64,000 bases of DNA from Piliocolobus tephrosceles (taxonomy: Eukaryota > Chordata > Mammalia > Primates > Cercopithecidae): the NCBI RefSeq assembly GCF_002776525.5, contig NC_045448.1, forward strand, positions 106,181,839 to 106,245,838. Reading direction: 5' to 3'. Positions 32,126-44,719 of the stretch are shown in pieces. A model generated the notes under the pieces. The model was given only the letters and a program-made list of their open reading frames with translations, was not told the DNA's origin and did no database searches. A program made the position numbers and the translations under genes. Numbering within the stretch: position 1 is the stretch's first letter; each line of letters starts with the position of its first letter.

Positions 32126-34075
32126 ACTTAATTGTATGATAATTTTGTTATACCTTTTAATATGATTATTAGAATAGATTATCATTCTAGGAAAAGAAAA
32201 TACCTGTGTTAAGATGCACATTTTTTGTCATTTATCTGACTTGAAATTTACCTTCCCATTGAAAAGGGATTCTAAACATTAAGGGGGAGATGATGACGTT
32301 GGACACCTCCCCTGGCAGTATCAGCTGCTCACAGACCCTCACGGAGACAGAAACGAGCGTGGGCATCCTGGGTTCCCCAGCACGTGCTGCAGCGGCTCCC
32401 GGGTCCTGGCTCACCTGCCTGCTGAGCAAAGCCCTGTGTCCTCTCATGGGGCAAAGAGACAGCTGCTGATTTTCATCTTGATTCATGTGTCTTATTTTAA
32501 ATGGCCAAAGGAATGAATTTTTTTTTTTTGCAAAATATGCACACTCAAGCCAGCTTACCATTTTGTGTTTTCTGATAGGACTGAAATGTTTAATTTGGGT
32601 TTTGAAATATTTACACATTATTCACACATTTTCTACCATAAACTGACTTTACCCTTTTAATCAGAAAAATAAATACTACCTTTTAGAAATAATCTCTATT
32701 CTGGAAACAAGAGCCGCTCCTGATTGAGAATCAGGGAACTTGTCTCCTGCCACGCACTGTGTGCCCCACGTCCCTCCCACGGCCCCAGGGAAGGGTCTGG
32801 GCTGCCACCACAGCCACATTGGCCCATGTGACTCTCTTCAAATCCTTAGCCTTTGGGACTTCGCAGTATCCAGTATCAAAACCGCTAGGCAGCTTTTCAG
32901 TTGTTTGCCTAAACTGAGAAGTTGTGACAGAGACTGTATAGCCAACGAAGCCTAAACCATTTATCATTGACTTTCTTCTTTGGACCTAAACTTTTTGGAT
33001 CCTTATGATGACTTCTTTTTAGTTCCTTTAATTCAGCTTCCTTCTTTGTAAAATCTCTGTAGATGTGAGTCTTTGTTCGTCTCCAGAAATGAGCACAGTT
33101 TCTTATGGTCTGTCTTCAATCTGGCCTCGCGGGCCCCCACGTGGCCGTACTGTAGGCAGCTGGAGGGGCCAGGACTGGCCTGTCCCACTACTGCTAAGCC
33201 TCTGTACCTGCTCCTTCTCCATGTAATTAAGGGATTGCTACCATTTCTTTTGTCCTGATTCAAGATCAGCTCCAATTTTTGGCTTGCCTTACCCTGTAGT
33301 TTCTCTCTGTCCTCAGCCTTGAGAGGTGAGGCCGTGTCTCCCAGCTCTGAAATCTCTTGGACCTGTTTGAGGACCTGGGCTCTGGAGGCTGGCCAAGCTG
33401 AAGAACCTCCCCTGCCTCTCCTCTTTCTCTGGGTGGAGGCTGGCGGGCCCAGAGCCTCCACTGTCTCCCTTCTTTCTCTGGGTGGAGGCTGGTGGGTCCA
33501 GTGCTTCCCTGGGGATGAGTTGGCTCCCTGCCTCAGTCGGGGTTGTCCTGTATGCAGCTGGAGAAGGGGCCTGTGCTCCGATAGAGGCTTTCAGCAAAAA
33601 TGCTGCGGGTGCTCAGGGCTCAGAAAATTAATGTCAAAATCTGAGTAAACAGTGGAAGTCAGTTTGTGTGGTGAAAGATGCATGAATGGTTCTGAACCTT
33701 TGCTCCAGATTTTCTCAGGCTGGAGACTGGATTTTTTTTTTTTTAAACCTTTGGCTCTAAGAACCTTCTGATATATAAAGCCCAGCTTGAATTCCACCTC
33801 TTCAAAAAGGCTTTCACTCTGCTCCAGCCACAGCATCCCTCCAGTGGCCCACTCCCTGGCAGTGTCATCTTTCATGGTCCTTGTGTCCGCTCCTCCTTCC
33901 AGTCTTGGAGGTTTCCTTTCTACCCGCCGTGCTGACTTTTGCTGCTTTGACTTGCTGTGAAAAGTTCTAGGCTGCCGTGAAACGGAAAGCAGCTCCCTCC
34001 TCCCCAGGAGAGGAGGCAAGGTTTATCCCTACTCCTAAGAGGCGCTCTCACGTGGGATGCAGAAAAACTCTTTCC
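32126..34075. other. VWA3B intron with unassigned coding-like segments
   Basis: No repeat that I can name. Minus-strand open segments between 32,731 and 33,600 are described in the findings. Confidence 0.4.
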
Positions 34076-34079
34076 GCGG

Positions 34080-34240
34080 AATTAACAAAGGGCCGTACAT
34101 CATCACATTTAATCTACACAGCAACTTACGAACGGTTTCATTGTTTTAAATCCCATTGGAGAAGACAGGGACACTGAGGTACAGGGAAACAAAGTGACTG
34201 CAGTCGGGTGGCCAGCATAGGCAAGAGGCAGAATTCAAAT
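34080..34240 (+). mobile_element. MIR element
   Basis: catttaatctacacagcaacttacg, then ttttaaatcccattggagaagacagggacactgaggta, then gggtggccagcataggcaagaggcagaattcaaat, in MIR order. Confidence 0.7.
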
Positions 34241-34959
34241 ACATGAAAACACAGGATTTTTTGACCTGAGCTAATTATACTTGAGAAACCGTTCCGTTTT
34301 GTCCCCTTTTCCTTCATGATAACTTGTTCTTGTGGCACAGTGCAGAAATCACCGTGGATTTCCCGAAGTAAAATGCTGCTTCTCACAGAACAACAGGAAG
34401 GATGACCCAATTTCCACAGATAATGATTTCAAATAAGGGTTGAAAATGTGTCTTCCTCCTTGTCTTTCAGCATTCAGATAAGCCAGGCTATCGCTCCATA
34501 CAACACGGTCATTTCCTCAACTGGATCACCCACACTGACCCCTGGAATAACACTGGCCACAGGGAAATCCCCACCGCAATCCCAGCGACGGTGGCAACAG
34601 CCCGCCTGGCCAGCTCTGCTTCCGCGTGGACCTGGCTTTAGGTAGTGGACACCGCAATCCAGTGACTCCAATCTTGCCTTCTGCTGAGGTGCATTTTAAA
34701 GTGAGCTGTTTTTTACTAAAAATGTGTGTAGGAGGTTTTGAACAATAGTTACCAGAAGAGGAGTCACCAAGGATGTCACGCCTGTGCTCTGCAAAATTCT
34801 ATTTGGCCTTCTTCTTCTTTTTTTTTTTTTGTGAGGGAAAATAGTGCCTCACAGTGAACAGGTGATCTAAATTAACATCACCAGTGAGGGCAGGTGAGCA
34901 TCACGTGCCTCTAGACGGGACGACCCGGAGGACCATGACATACTTCGGCAGTATCCTGG

Positions 34960-35530
34960 CAGGGAATGATGACCTGAATCTAATCTAACCCAAATTGAAG
35001 GACATTCTATAAAATAACTGGCCTTATGCTTAAATAATGTCACTATCATGAAAGATAATAGGAAAGGCTAAAGAATGGTTCTAGGTCAAAGAAAGCTAGA
35101 GACGTGTCCACTAAATGCAATACATGATTCTGAGCCGAGACCTGTCCTGGAGAAAATAAGTGTGATAAAGGCCATTACTGGGACAATTAACAAAATCAAA
35201 ATATACAGATTAAATAAAAGTACTATAATAATGTTACAGTTTTTGAATTTTCTAACTTTATTGTGATTATATTAAGAGATTATTCTTACTCTTAATACAC
35301 ACTGATGTGTTAAGGGATAAAGTAACATGATAAATGTTGCCTAATTTCTAAGAGTTCAGAAAAAATAAGATGTGTGTATGTATGTGTGAAGACAGAGAAT
35401 AAAATAATATATGTGATAAAATGTGACCAAATGTTAAAAATTGGCAAATCTGGGTAAAGAGTATACTGGGGTTTTCTGTATTATTCTTGTGACTTTTCTG
35501 AATGTTTGAATTTTTAATAAAAAACAACCA
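34960..35530 (+). mobile_element. ancient L1-like 3' region
   Basis: Text such as ttgaaggacattctataaaataactggcc, ctaaatgcaatacatgattctg and attactgggacaatta matches an old repeat known from many mammalian introns. I place it in L1M, with modest certainty. Confidence 0.45.
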
Positions 35531-36050
35531 TGAAAGTAAAGTTATTCCCAATTAAGGAAAAGATCAGGTGACTGGAGAGAGAGGGCACAAAAACTAGGCT
35601 CATGGAGATAACCCAGGCATTGCCACTTAATCTGGCTGAGTCAAAGTTAGTTTACTACTTAGACACTAATCAAAATTACCGATTATATGACTAAATTCAA
35701 ATATTTCCTTCAAGTTCATTTATTGAAGTTTAATTACACTGCAAATTAAAAATTCCTGCTTAGTCAGATCCCATGCGGCTGTTGGGAGTATAGTATGTAC
35801 TTTCTGCCTCTAATTGCACATTAAAAAAATTTCTGTTGTAGCCTCAGGCATTGCACACGGTCGTGGTATTAGCCCTGTCTCCTCTACTACCCTGAGTAGG
35901 TCTTTAGAATTTTCTCATCACACAAGCATGGTGCTGGGTAGAAATTCGAGCCATTCTACATTTCTCTGGGGCCTTAGCCAGCAAAGTGACACCAAGCCCC
36001 TAACCCAACCATTTAGAATCCAGTCTGCTTTAGGATTTTAGCATTTTCTA
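35531..36050. other. VWA3B intron, no feature
   Basis: AT-rich unique-looking DNA with nothing recognised. Confidence 0.45.
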
Positions 36051-36054
36051 TTCT

Positions 36055-36350
36055 CTTTTTTTTTTTTTGGAGACAGAGTCTCACTCTGTTGCCCAGGCTA
36101 GAGTGCAGTGGCAAGATCTCAGCTCACTGCAACCTCCATCTCCTGGGTTCAAGTGATTCTCCTGCCTCAGCCTCCCGAATAGCTGGGATGACAGGTGCCC
36201 ACCATCACATCTGGTTAATTCTATATTTTCAGTAGAAACAGGGTTTCACCATGTTGGTCAGGCTGGTCTCAAACTCTCGACCTCAGGTGATCTGCCTGCC
36301 TTGGCCTCTCAAAGTGCTGAGATTACAGGCAGGAGCCACCGTGCCTGGCC
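36055..36350 (-). mobile_element. Alu
   Basis: Antisense full-length Alu, moderately diverged. Confidence 0.92.
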
Positions 36351-36787
36351 TCACTTCAAGCATTTTCATTTGACTACCAGTTTAACCATAAAATGCTTTC
36401 CAAGGCTCAAATTCAGAAAATCAACATTTCTCAAGCAGGAGTGGCCTTCTATAATCACCTCTTAGAAAATCTGCACCCCAGAGAAATGGAAGATTCCCAG
36501 CCCTTGTTGTAAAGAAGGGTGTCACGCCTTAGCCTACGTGCTCATCCCAAGTGCTGGGATCCACATTTACTCTTGTGCAGGCAACTCCCAAGCACATTTA
36601 TCACATTCAAATAACCTGTCCCTGTTGTCAGTTGTACATATGTGCCTGCTGGAAACCAAAAATCCTGCTGAAGTATTTTTTTCCCACCTAAAGTATTATT
36701 CAATTAAATTTAAATAATAATTATTCTTTTAACTGTTGACAGATAGATCACGCCTATGAAAGGCCAACTACCTATCTGCAATGTAAT

Positions 36788-37076
36788 CTTTTTTTTTTTT
36801 TGAGACAGAGTCTCACTTTGTCGCCTAGGCTGGAGTGCAGTGGCGTGAACTCACTGCAACCTCTGCCTCCCAGGTTCAAGCAATTCTCCTGGCTCAGTCT
36901 CCCAAGTAGCTGGGATTACAGGTGCCCGGCTAATTTTTTTTTTTTTTTTTTTTTTTTAGTAGAGATGAGGTTTCACCACATTGGCCAGGCTGGTCTTGAA
37001 CTCCTGACCTCAAGCGATCCTCCAGCCTCGGCCTCCCAAAGTGCTGGGATTATAGGTGTGACCCACCACACCAATC
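36788..37076 (-). mobile_element. Alu with long internal poly-T
   Basis: Antisense Alu. The right part lacks about 25 bp around the ggtgcccggctaat junction, and a run of some 24 T replaces the usual short stretch. Confidence 0.9.
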
Positions 37077-37389
37077 CTGCAACGTAATCATTTTGCCTGA
37101 CAGACCTTCCTCAAGGTTTTCTCCCAGTTCCCTTTTCCCTACAGGCCCTTCCTATGATTTCAGTGATGACTTTTGTGGTTATGTCTCCCAAATCTCTATC
37201 TCCAGACTCTAGACCCACATCTCCAATTGCTTCTCTGACATCTTCCTCTGGGCATCTTGCAGGCACCCGCAATTCATCACGTCGCAGACACATCTCATTG
37301 TCTTTCTGTTCACACCACCATCTCCTGTAGTTACCACTATCTATCTACTGCCCCAAGCCAGGGACCAGAGAGACACCCTAACCCCTTGG

Positions 37390-38130
37390 CATCCAATCTT
37401 CACACAGCAGTGGCAGACAGCTTTTGAAAACTTCAAATGTGATTGTGTTTCTCACTGCTTTAAATGTGGCTCTCATTGCCCTGAGGGTAAAGTGCAAATC
37501 CTCAATATGACCCTTTATGCATAGCCCTGTGCTTACCTCTCTGAAGAGGTTTATTATTTCCACCCTTCCTTCTCATTTTAAGTTCCAGCCAGAATCAATT
37601 TTATTTCTCCAGATATAGATGTTTTTCTTCATTTCTAAGTCTTCACACGTATTATTGTCACCATCCATGAAACTCTCTTTCTACCTCCACCCCCTGGTGA
37701 ATTGCAACTGGCTGATTCCTTCAGGGACCACATCCCCCAGGAAGTCTGGGGCAAACCTCTGAGGCCCAGCTATCCCGGTCTCATGGCCCTTCCTCCAACA
37801 CACATGTGCACTCCCCTCTGAGGTCTGGGCACCGCTGTTATTCCTGCTTAGAACTCTCTTCCCCAGATAATCTCATGGCTTGCCCCACCTCTTTTAAGTC
37901 CTTATTCATATGTCACCTTCCCCAGGAGCTCTTCATTAACCACCAGATATAGAATCACAACCCTCACCCCGACATTCTCAACCCCATTTGTGGCTGGATT
38001 TTTCTCTATGGCACTGTATCTGACATACCACATATTTTATCTGTTTATTTCATTGCTTGTCTGTCTCCTTTAAGATGTAATCTCCAAAAAGCAAGAATGT
38101 TCATCTGTTTGCTCATACCATTAGACCAGT
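37390..38130 (-). mobile_element. L2 element, antisense
   Basis: Antisense L2 signatures: ctgagggtaaagtgcaaatcc, gaactctcttccccagataatctcatggcttg, then taagtccttattcatatgtcacctt and atctccaaaaagcaagaatgttcat. Confidence 0.7.
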
Positions 38131-38427
38131 ACTTTCAAAATATTACATACATGCAATGCAGCAGATGGGTAATAAAAATTTGTTTACTAAAAAATGAGAA
38201 ATTAAAATAAGTGCATTTTTTTTCTGGCTACTTTTTTGGGGGACCAAATATGCTCATTTCATAAGCTGGCCAGAGATATTTCACTTCTCTTCTGTGTGAC
38301 AAGTGGACTAGCTCAGGCCAGCTCGTGAAATGTCAGTGTTCTAGCAAAAGCACAGGTTGAAACTTCTTGTCCCCAATATCAAATTATTTAACAAAAGCTT
38401 CACAAAATTAAAAAAAAAAAAAACTAC

Positions 38428-38539
38428 CTGGAAAATAAAAGCCATTTTCATCACATCTTGCAATAACCTTCTGTCCTTTGAGGGGATCTGGTCTTTTTGA
38501 TTTGGTTTTCTTTGTTGGATTTCCTTGCAATTTCTGCTG
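38428..38539 (-). CDS. VWA3B: VWA3B exon, basic linker and start of DUF4537 domain
   Basis: 112-nt exon between acceptor tctttttcag (38,541-38,540) and donor ttccag|gtagtt (38,427). It enters in phase 0 with QQKLQGNPTKKTKSKRPD and ends FYFP plus one base that completes a Gly with the next exon. The first half is a Lys-rich linker. The second half (GQKVIARCDENGFYFPG) looks like the first strands of the Tudor-like DUF4537 fold found in VWA3B and C11orf16. A MaLR LTR starts only 80 bp upstream of the acceptor, and the poly-A stretch at 38,409-38,423 abuts the donor side. Confidence 0.85.
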
Positions 38540-38618
38540 CTGAAAAAGACAAAACAGGAATAATTGATGAGAAAAATTGAATGCAGATGGTGAAAATGAT
38601 AAATACTGGTTAGCCTAG

Positions 38619-39003
38619 TGATATGGTTTGGTTCTGTGTCCCCACCAAAATCTCATGTTGAATTATAAGTTCCAATGTTGGAGGTGGGGCCTGGTGGGAG
38701 GTGGTTGGATCATGGGGGTGGTTTAGCACCATTCTCCTAGTGCTGTTCTTGTGATAAAGTTATCAAAAGATCTGGTTGTTTGAAAGTGTGTGGCCCCTCC
38801 CCTTTCTCTCTCTCTCTCATGCTGGCCATATGAAGATGTGCTTGCTTCCCCTTTGCCTTCTGCCATGATTGTAAGTTTCCTATGGCATCCCCAGTTGTGT
38901 CTCCTGTACAGCCTATGAACTGAGAGTCAATTAAATCTCTTTTCTTCATAAATTACCCACTCTCAGGTAGTTCTTTATAGCAATGTAGAAGCAGACTAAT
39001 ATA
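38619..39003 (+). mobile_element. solo MaLR LTR (MST-like)
   Basis: From tgatatggtttggttctgtgtcc to gcagactaatata, about 385 bp with no internal region. It begins 80 bp from the 38,539 VWA3B acceptor. The flanking 5-mers (cctag and cctga) match only imperfectly. Confidence 0.88.
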
Positions 39004-39016
39004 CCTGAAATTTTCT

Positions 39017-39337
39017 TTTTTTTTTCTTTTTTTTTGAGACGGAGTCTCGCTCTGTCATCCAGGCTGGAGTGCAGTGGCCAGATCTCAGCTCACTGCAAGC
39101 TCCACCTCCCGCAAGCTCCACCTCCCGGGTTTACGCCATTCTCCTGCCTCAGCCTCCCGAGTAGCTGGGACTACAGGCGCCCGCCACCTTGCCCGGCTAG
39201 GTTTTTTTTTGTATTTTTTAGTAGAGACGGGGTTTCACCGTGTTAGTCAGGATGGTCTCGATCTCCTGACCTCGTGATCCGCCCGTCTCGGCCTCCCAAA
39301 GTGCTGGGATTACAGGCTTGGGCCACCGTGCCTGGCC
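39017..39337 (-). mobile_element. young AluY with internal duplication
   Basis: Antisense AluY with an exact 17-bp target duplication, tatacctgaaattttct (39,000-39,016 and 39,338-39,354). A 16-bp unit (gcaagctccacctccc) is duplicated within it near 39,097-39,128. It inserted at the edge of the MaLR LTR. Confidence 0.95.
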
Positions 39338-39499
39338 TATACCTGAAATTTTCTACTGAGAACCGCATTATAGAAGAATTACAGAATATTCCTTTACTAT
39401 ACATTCCCTTTGGAGCCCTTTCTGCTTTATGTTAATTAAATGTTACTATTTTGGCAAGGGCAATATCTGCCTTCCACAACTTTTATACTTTAGCTCAAG

Positions 39500-42000
39500 G
39501 TACAAGGAGAACTGGATGAGTAATTGAAGAAAAGGGAAATAAAGAAAAATTATATATACAACTAGAATTCCTGAGAGCAAAGACTACACCAGCACCATGA
39601 CCAGCACTGCTGCCTTCCTAGAACAGTGAAAGGTAAAGGGGCCCTTCAATAGAAGAGTCCACTAACAACTTTGAGAGAGACAAGCACTGAAACATAGTGC
39701 TTTATAGAAATTCAATATCCCAGCCTACCTCTTCAGGACAAAGGAGAATCTTTACGATCGCTGACTTGCAAAGAGTTCTGAAAGAAGTCCATGGTCTGAG
39801 ATTGGCTAATAAATGAATTATCCTCATTCCTTCTATCTCCTGGTTGATGCAACAGTGGATGCTAGAAGTCAGTGGGTCAGAGCTTTCAAAGTTCTGAGAG
39901 AAAATAACTTTCAATCTAGAATTCTAAACCCAGGCAAACTATCAATCAAATGGAAAAACAAAGACATTTCTAGTCATATCCCTAGGTAGAAACTTTCCCT
40001 TCCCATACATCCTACATTAGGGAGTTACTTGAAAATGTGCTTTTCCAGTAAGAATGACATGTCTGCACAAGTCACAGACAGCAGGAGGTCTCCCAGGAAA
40101 AAAAAGGACTTAGAAATCTTGGAAATATATGCATACATATATTCAAGCATGCGTATATATATATCTAACATATGCAAAAATAGTAATTCAAACAAGTAAC
40201 ATAATTTTAAATACTGAGGGAGAAAAGGTAAAGAAATCCTTTTGCTTGATGCTATTAACATTCTTCAATTGGCCAGCGTATCACATAGGACCTTAAGGAA
40301 GGCATATACTCCTGAACTGTGACTTGTCCCAGTATTGAACAATATTTATCCAATCAGAATCGTACAAACACTATTTTGTGTTCTTTTAAATGAAAAATTT
40401 TTTTTTTTTTGAGACAGAGTCTTGCTCTGTGGCCTGGACTGGAGTGCAGTGGCCGGATCTCAGCTCACTGCAAGCTCCGCCTCCCAGGTTTATGCCATTC
40501 TCCTGCCTCAGCCTCCCGAGTAGCTGGGACTACAGGCGCCCGCCACCACGCCCAGCTAGTTTTTTGTATTTTTTAGTAGAGACAGGGTTTCACCATGTTA
40601 GCCAGAATGGCCTCGATCTCCTGACCTCGTGATCCGCCCGTCTCCCAAAGTGCTGGGATTACAGGCGTGAGCCACCGCGCCCAGCCTAAATGAAACATTT
40701 TAAACATGTACTGTGAACCTTTGGAAGGAGTACAGCATTGATAACACGATGGTTTAAATGTAGCTCTTGAAAGGTTGGAATGAAAGGGGAAAGAAAAAGC
40801 ATAGATATTACCACCATGTGAACTCAGAAATTGAAGAAGTTATGCAACTTGATAGATCAAGAAGTAGAGGCTTATGTATATTAAATAAAATGTTACAAAT
40901 GCAGCCAATAGAATAAAAGATAATGTAAATATCCAATATTAGGAGCGGGAGACAAAGAGGGAAGGGATGAGAGTAAAATTATAATTTTTTTCATGTAGTG
41001 GAATAAAAAGTTTAAATATAACAAATCATAAAAGAGAGAACTATATGAAACATGTACTTTGATAAAAATTAATAATGAATCTGGAAATCTTGCAGAGGAA
41101 AGAGAGGGAGGAGAGAATGCCTTTATTTTCTATATGAATGAATCAAAGTCCTGGACTACCCCAAAGGTACACATGTGCAGGAAACACTCACAGCAGCACA
41201 GCAAAGGCTTTGAGAACTGAACTACAATGTAAACCACTGCCCAAGTCCCAGATTACCAGTAGAAACTTTGAGTGATGCATGCAGACTTAAGCTGTGAATA
41301 GCACAGCCGTCTAAAACTGAACTGACATGGAAACCACTGCCCACAGACGGTAAGGCAGAGCTTGCGGTCTAAACCTAACCAAGTCTGATGGAAAAAAATT
41401 AAATCTCCTTCAGAGAATTTAAACAGGATCCAGAATCTTACAACATAATATTCAAAATATTCAAAATGTCCATTATACAATAAAAAAATTCAACAAACAA
41501 AAAAGCAAGCAAATATGACCAATTCTCAAGGTAAAACACAATCAATAGAGTCCCAAATTGGGAAGACTCAGATATTGGAATGATCAGATAAAGACCTTAA
41601 ATTAGCAATTAGAACCATAGTCTATGAGATAAACAGATACTCTTGAAATAAATGGCAAGGTAGTTTTTTGTTTCAGCAGAAAAATAGAAACTATTGAATA
41701 AAAATGGAAATTTTTGAAGTGAAATATATAATATCTGGAAGGACTCAGTAGCAGAAATGATAGAATTGATATAACAGAGAGACAGTGTACTCTAAGACAA
41801 AACAACAGAATGTATCCAATTTGAAGAATGCAGAGGAAAAGGATCTTTAAAAATGAACAAGGTCCTTTTCCTGTCACAGATAATTTCTTCAAAGATCAGC
41901 TCAGTTATAACCTTTCTGGAATGATGTCACCCCCAGGAAATTTCAGAAAAAGAAAGGAAAAGATTGTTTTGTGATTTCCAAATGGCACTGCATGAATCAA
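39500..42000 (+). mobile_element. ancient L1 5' region/ORF1-side fragments
   Basis: Typical L1M text: aaagttctgagagaaaataactttcaatctagaattctaaaccc, then atattggaatgatcagataaagacc, then gactcagtagcagaaatgatagaattg. It is split by an AluY at 40,397-40,686. Boundaries are approximate. Confidence 0.55.
40397..40686 (-). mobile_element. young AluY
   Basis: Antisense AluY with ggccggatctcagctcactgcaagctcc. Flanking taaatgaaa copies (40,387 and 40,687 onwards) look like its target duplication. Confidence 0.92.
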
Positions 42001-42418
42001 AGTTGGAATGAATGTCATGTCTATGTCTACTACATGCAGAAACTATTAGCATCATTTTGACTTGTAAAGTCCAACTCTAAAGTTCCATTTTTTTTATGCT
42101 TGATGACTGTTAATAGAAATATCCAATCCCCATTCATCTCTCCCTCCAAAATCCCCTGTAGCCTTTTTTCCATCGTCCAGAATAATCGTTATTTTTAATT
42201 CCCAATCAATTTGAGGACAAATGTTCTTGCAAAATATATTAAAATGAATTACTAGAAAAATGCAATAACATTGCAGAGAAAGAGCTTGAGTTCTAGGTAA
42301 AATCTATTTAAGGATTCTGAAAAGCAAACATGTAGTGGTAAAAGGGTTGGGAAAGAAGACAAGAACTCAAAGTACCACCAAGCTAGTGGTGGGTAATTTA
42401 CCATTTGTTCCCTCTAGT

Positions 42419-42522
42419 GTCTCCTGGCCTGGTCCAAAACCCAGAGGTAGGCACAAGGGTCCAGANNNNNNNNNNGTCTCCTGGCCTGGTCCAAAACCCA
42501 GAGGTAGGCACAAGGGTCCAGA
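42419..42522. repeat. 47-bp sequence repeated on both sides of a gap
   Basis: The same 47 bp (gtctcctggcctggtccaaa onward) occur at 42,419-42,465 and 42,476-42,522, separated only by 10 N (42,466-42,475). This is what unmerged overlapping contig ends look like, so it is probably not a biological repeat. Confidence 0.95.
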
Positions 42523-42904
42523 TAGAGAGAGCGGTAGGAGAATCCTAGAGTTCTAGCTTAATAAATGGAAAAAGGAAATCCTAACACTCAGAAAGAATAC
42601 AAAAATTGTCCCCTCTTCTTATTCTCCATTCTCACACCTCAGTCACCAAGCAATCCTGTGGCAGTGCAGCAATGTTTTGAGCCCAAAACTCTGAAGGAGG
42701 CTAAATCTTCCTGTCTGATCAGTGGCACTGTGATTTTGAGAAGGTGGAGTGAAATCTCATTGTTCTCTCTCTCTCTCCCTTTCGCTCTCCACCCTCTGTT
42801 TGGCTCCAGATGCAAACACAATAAATACAAGCCACTGAGCTGGGTACACATTAATAAGCCCAGATTTCTGGCTGGAGAACTGAAAAGAGAAGCCATAGGG
42901 CACT

Positions 42905-43458
42905 AGAAATTACTGGGAAGATCATTGATATAGAAAAGAGAAGGGGAAGCACTAACCCAACACCAAACCAGACAAATACATCACAAGAAAAGGACCCTAC
43001 AGACCTATATTCCCCATGAATGTAGATGCAAAATCCATAAGAAAATACAGCAAATGAATCCAGTAACATATAAGAAGGATTATATACAATGGCCAAGTCG
43101 GATTTGTCCCTGGAATGCAACACTGGTTTAACACCCATATTAATAGAACAAAAGATAACATTTAATGTAACATACCATATTAATAGGATAAAGGATAAAA
43201 CCATATGGCTATTTCAATGCATGGAGAAAAAGTATTTGACAAAAATCCAACACACTTTTATGATAAAAACTCAACAAACCAGGCATAGAAGAAAACATTC
43301 TCAATTTGAGAAAAGACATCTATGAAAAGCCTACAGTAAACATGATACCCAATTTAGAAAAACTAGATGACTTACCCTTAAGATCAGAAACAAAGTAAGG
43401 CACTCTCACCACTTCTATTCAACATTGTATTTGAGGTTCTAGCCAGTACAATCAGGCA

Positions 43459-43493
<35 letters not shown>

Positions 43494-44715
43494 ATGTCTC
43501 CAGATTGGAACAAGTAAAACTGTCTTTATTCATAAATGACATGATTCTATATGCGAAAACTCTAGGGAATTCACCCCAAAACTGCTAGAATTAATTAACA
43601 AGTTCAGCAAGGTGCCATGCTACAAGATAAATGTACCAATAAAATCAACTGTGTTTCTATGTATTAGCAATAAACACTCTGAAATTAAGAAAAAAATTAA
43701 TTTATAATAGCATCAAAAAAGAATATATTTAGGAACAAATTTATCAAAATAAGTGGAAGACTTATACACTCAAAACTAAAAAATATCATTGAGAGAAACC
43801 AAAGATCTAATAAGTAGAGTGACATACCATGTTCATGGATTGGAAGACTTGATATTATTAAGATAGCCATTTGTTCCCAAACTGATATATAAACATTATA
43901 ATTTATATTAAAATCCCAGCAAGTTTTTTGTTTGCTTGTTTTTGGATTCTCTTTTTTGTTGTTGTTGTTGCTGCAGAAACTGAGAAGTTGAATCTAAAAT
44001 TTACATATAAATGCAGAGGACCCAGATGACTCCCCAAAAAATACTGACAAAGAACAAATTTGGAGAACTTGCTTTTTTTTTTTCTTTTGAAACTTACTAT
44101 ACCTACTGTCATCAAGAAATTGTGGTACTGACACAGGATAGTGATATGGATTAGTGAAACAGTACTGAGTCCAGACATAAATGCTTATAGTTAATAGTCA
44201 ATTGATTTTTGACACTTTGGAACAAAGTTTGGCAGTTTCTTAAAAAATTAAACAAACTTACCATATGACCTGAAATATTGCTACAGTATTAGATGCCTCA
44301 CCAAGAGAAATGAAAACTTATAACCATAAAAAGACCTGTATATGAGGATTCATATCAGCATTATTCATAATAATAAAAGGGGAGAAATAATTCAAATGTC
44401 CATTAACTGGAGAATGAATAAACAGAATGTGGTATATCCATACAATGGAATAGTATCCAGCCATTTATTTATAAAATGCATAGAAAAGGCAAATATATAG
44501 AGACCAATTGATTAGTGGTTATCCAGAGCTGAGAGTGTGAACAGAGAGTGATTGCAAATGGGCATGAGGGATCTTATTAGGAGGAGGATAACATTCTAAA
44601 ACTGGATTGTGGTGGTAGTTGAAAACTCGTCAGTTTTATTAAAAGTCATTGAGTTGAAATAGGTAACTTTCATGGGGGTACAAATTATACTTCTACAAAT
44701 CTTTTTTTTAAGGTA
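42905..44715 (+). mobile_element. old L1, ORF2 and 3' UTR
   Basis: Decayed ORF2 text: tttgtccctggaatgcaacactggtt, cagaaacaaagtaaggcactctcacc, acaatggaatagtatccagcc. Many stops and frameshifts are present. An (AAAT)n array occurs at 43,457-43,494. It is probably the continuation of the fragments at 39.5-42 kb. Confidence 0.8.
43457..43494. repeat. (AAAT)n microsatellite
   Basis: Pure taaa/aaat units inside the L1. Confidence 0.95.
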
Positions 44716-44719
44716 GAAA

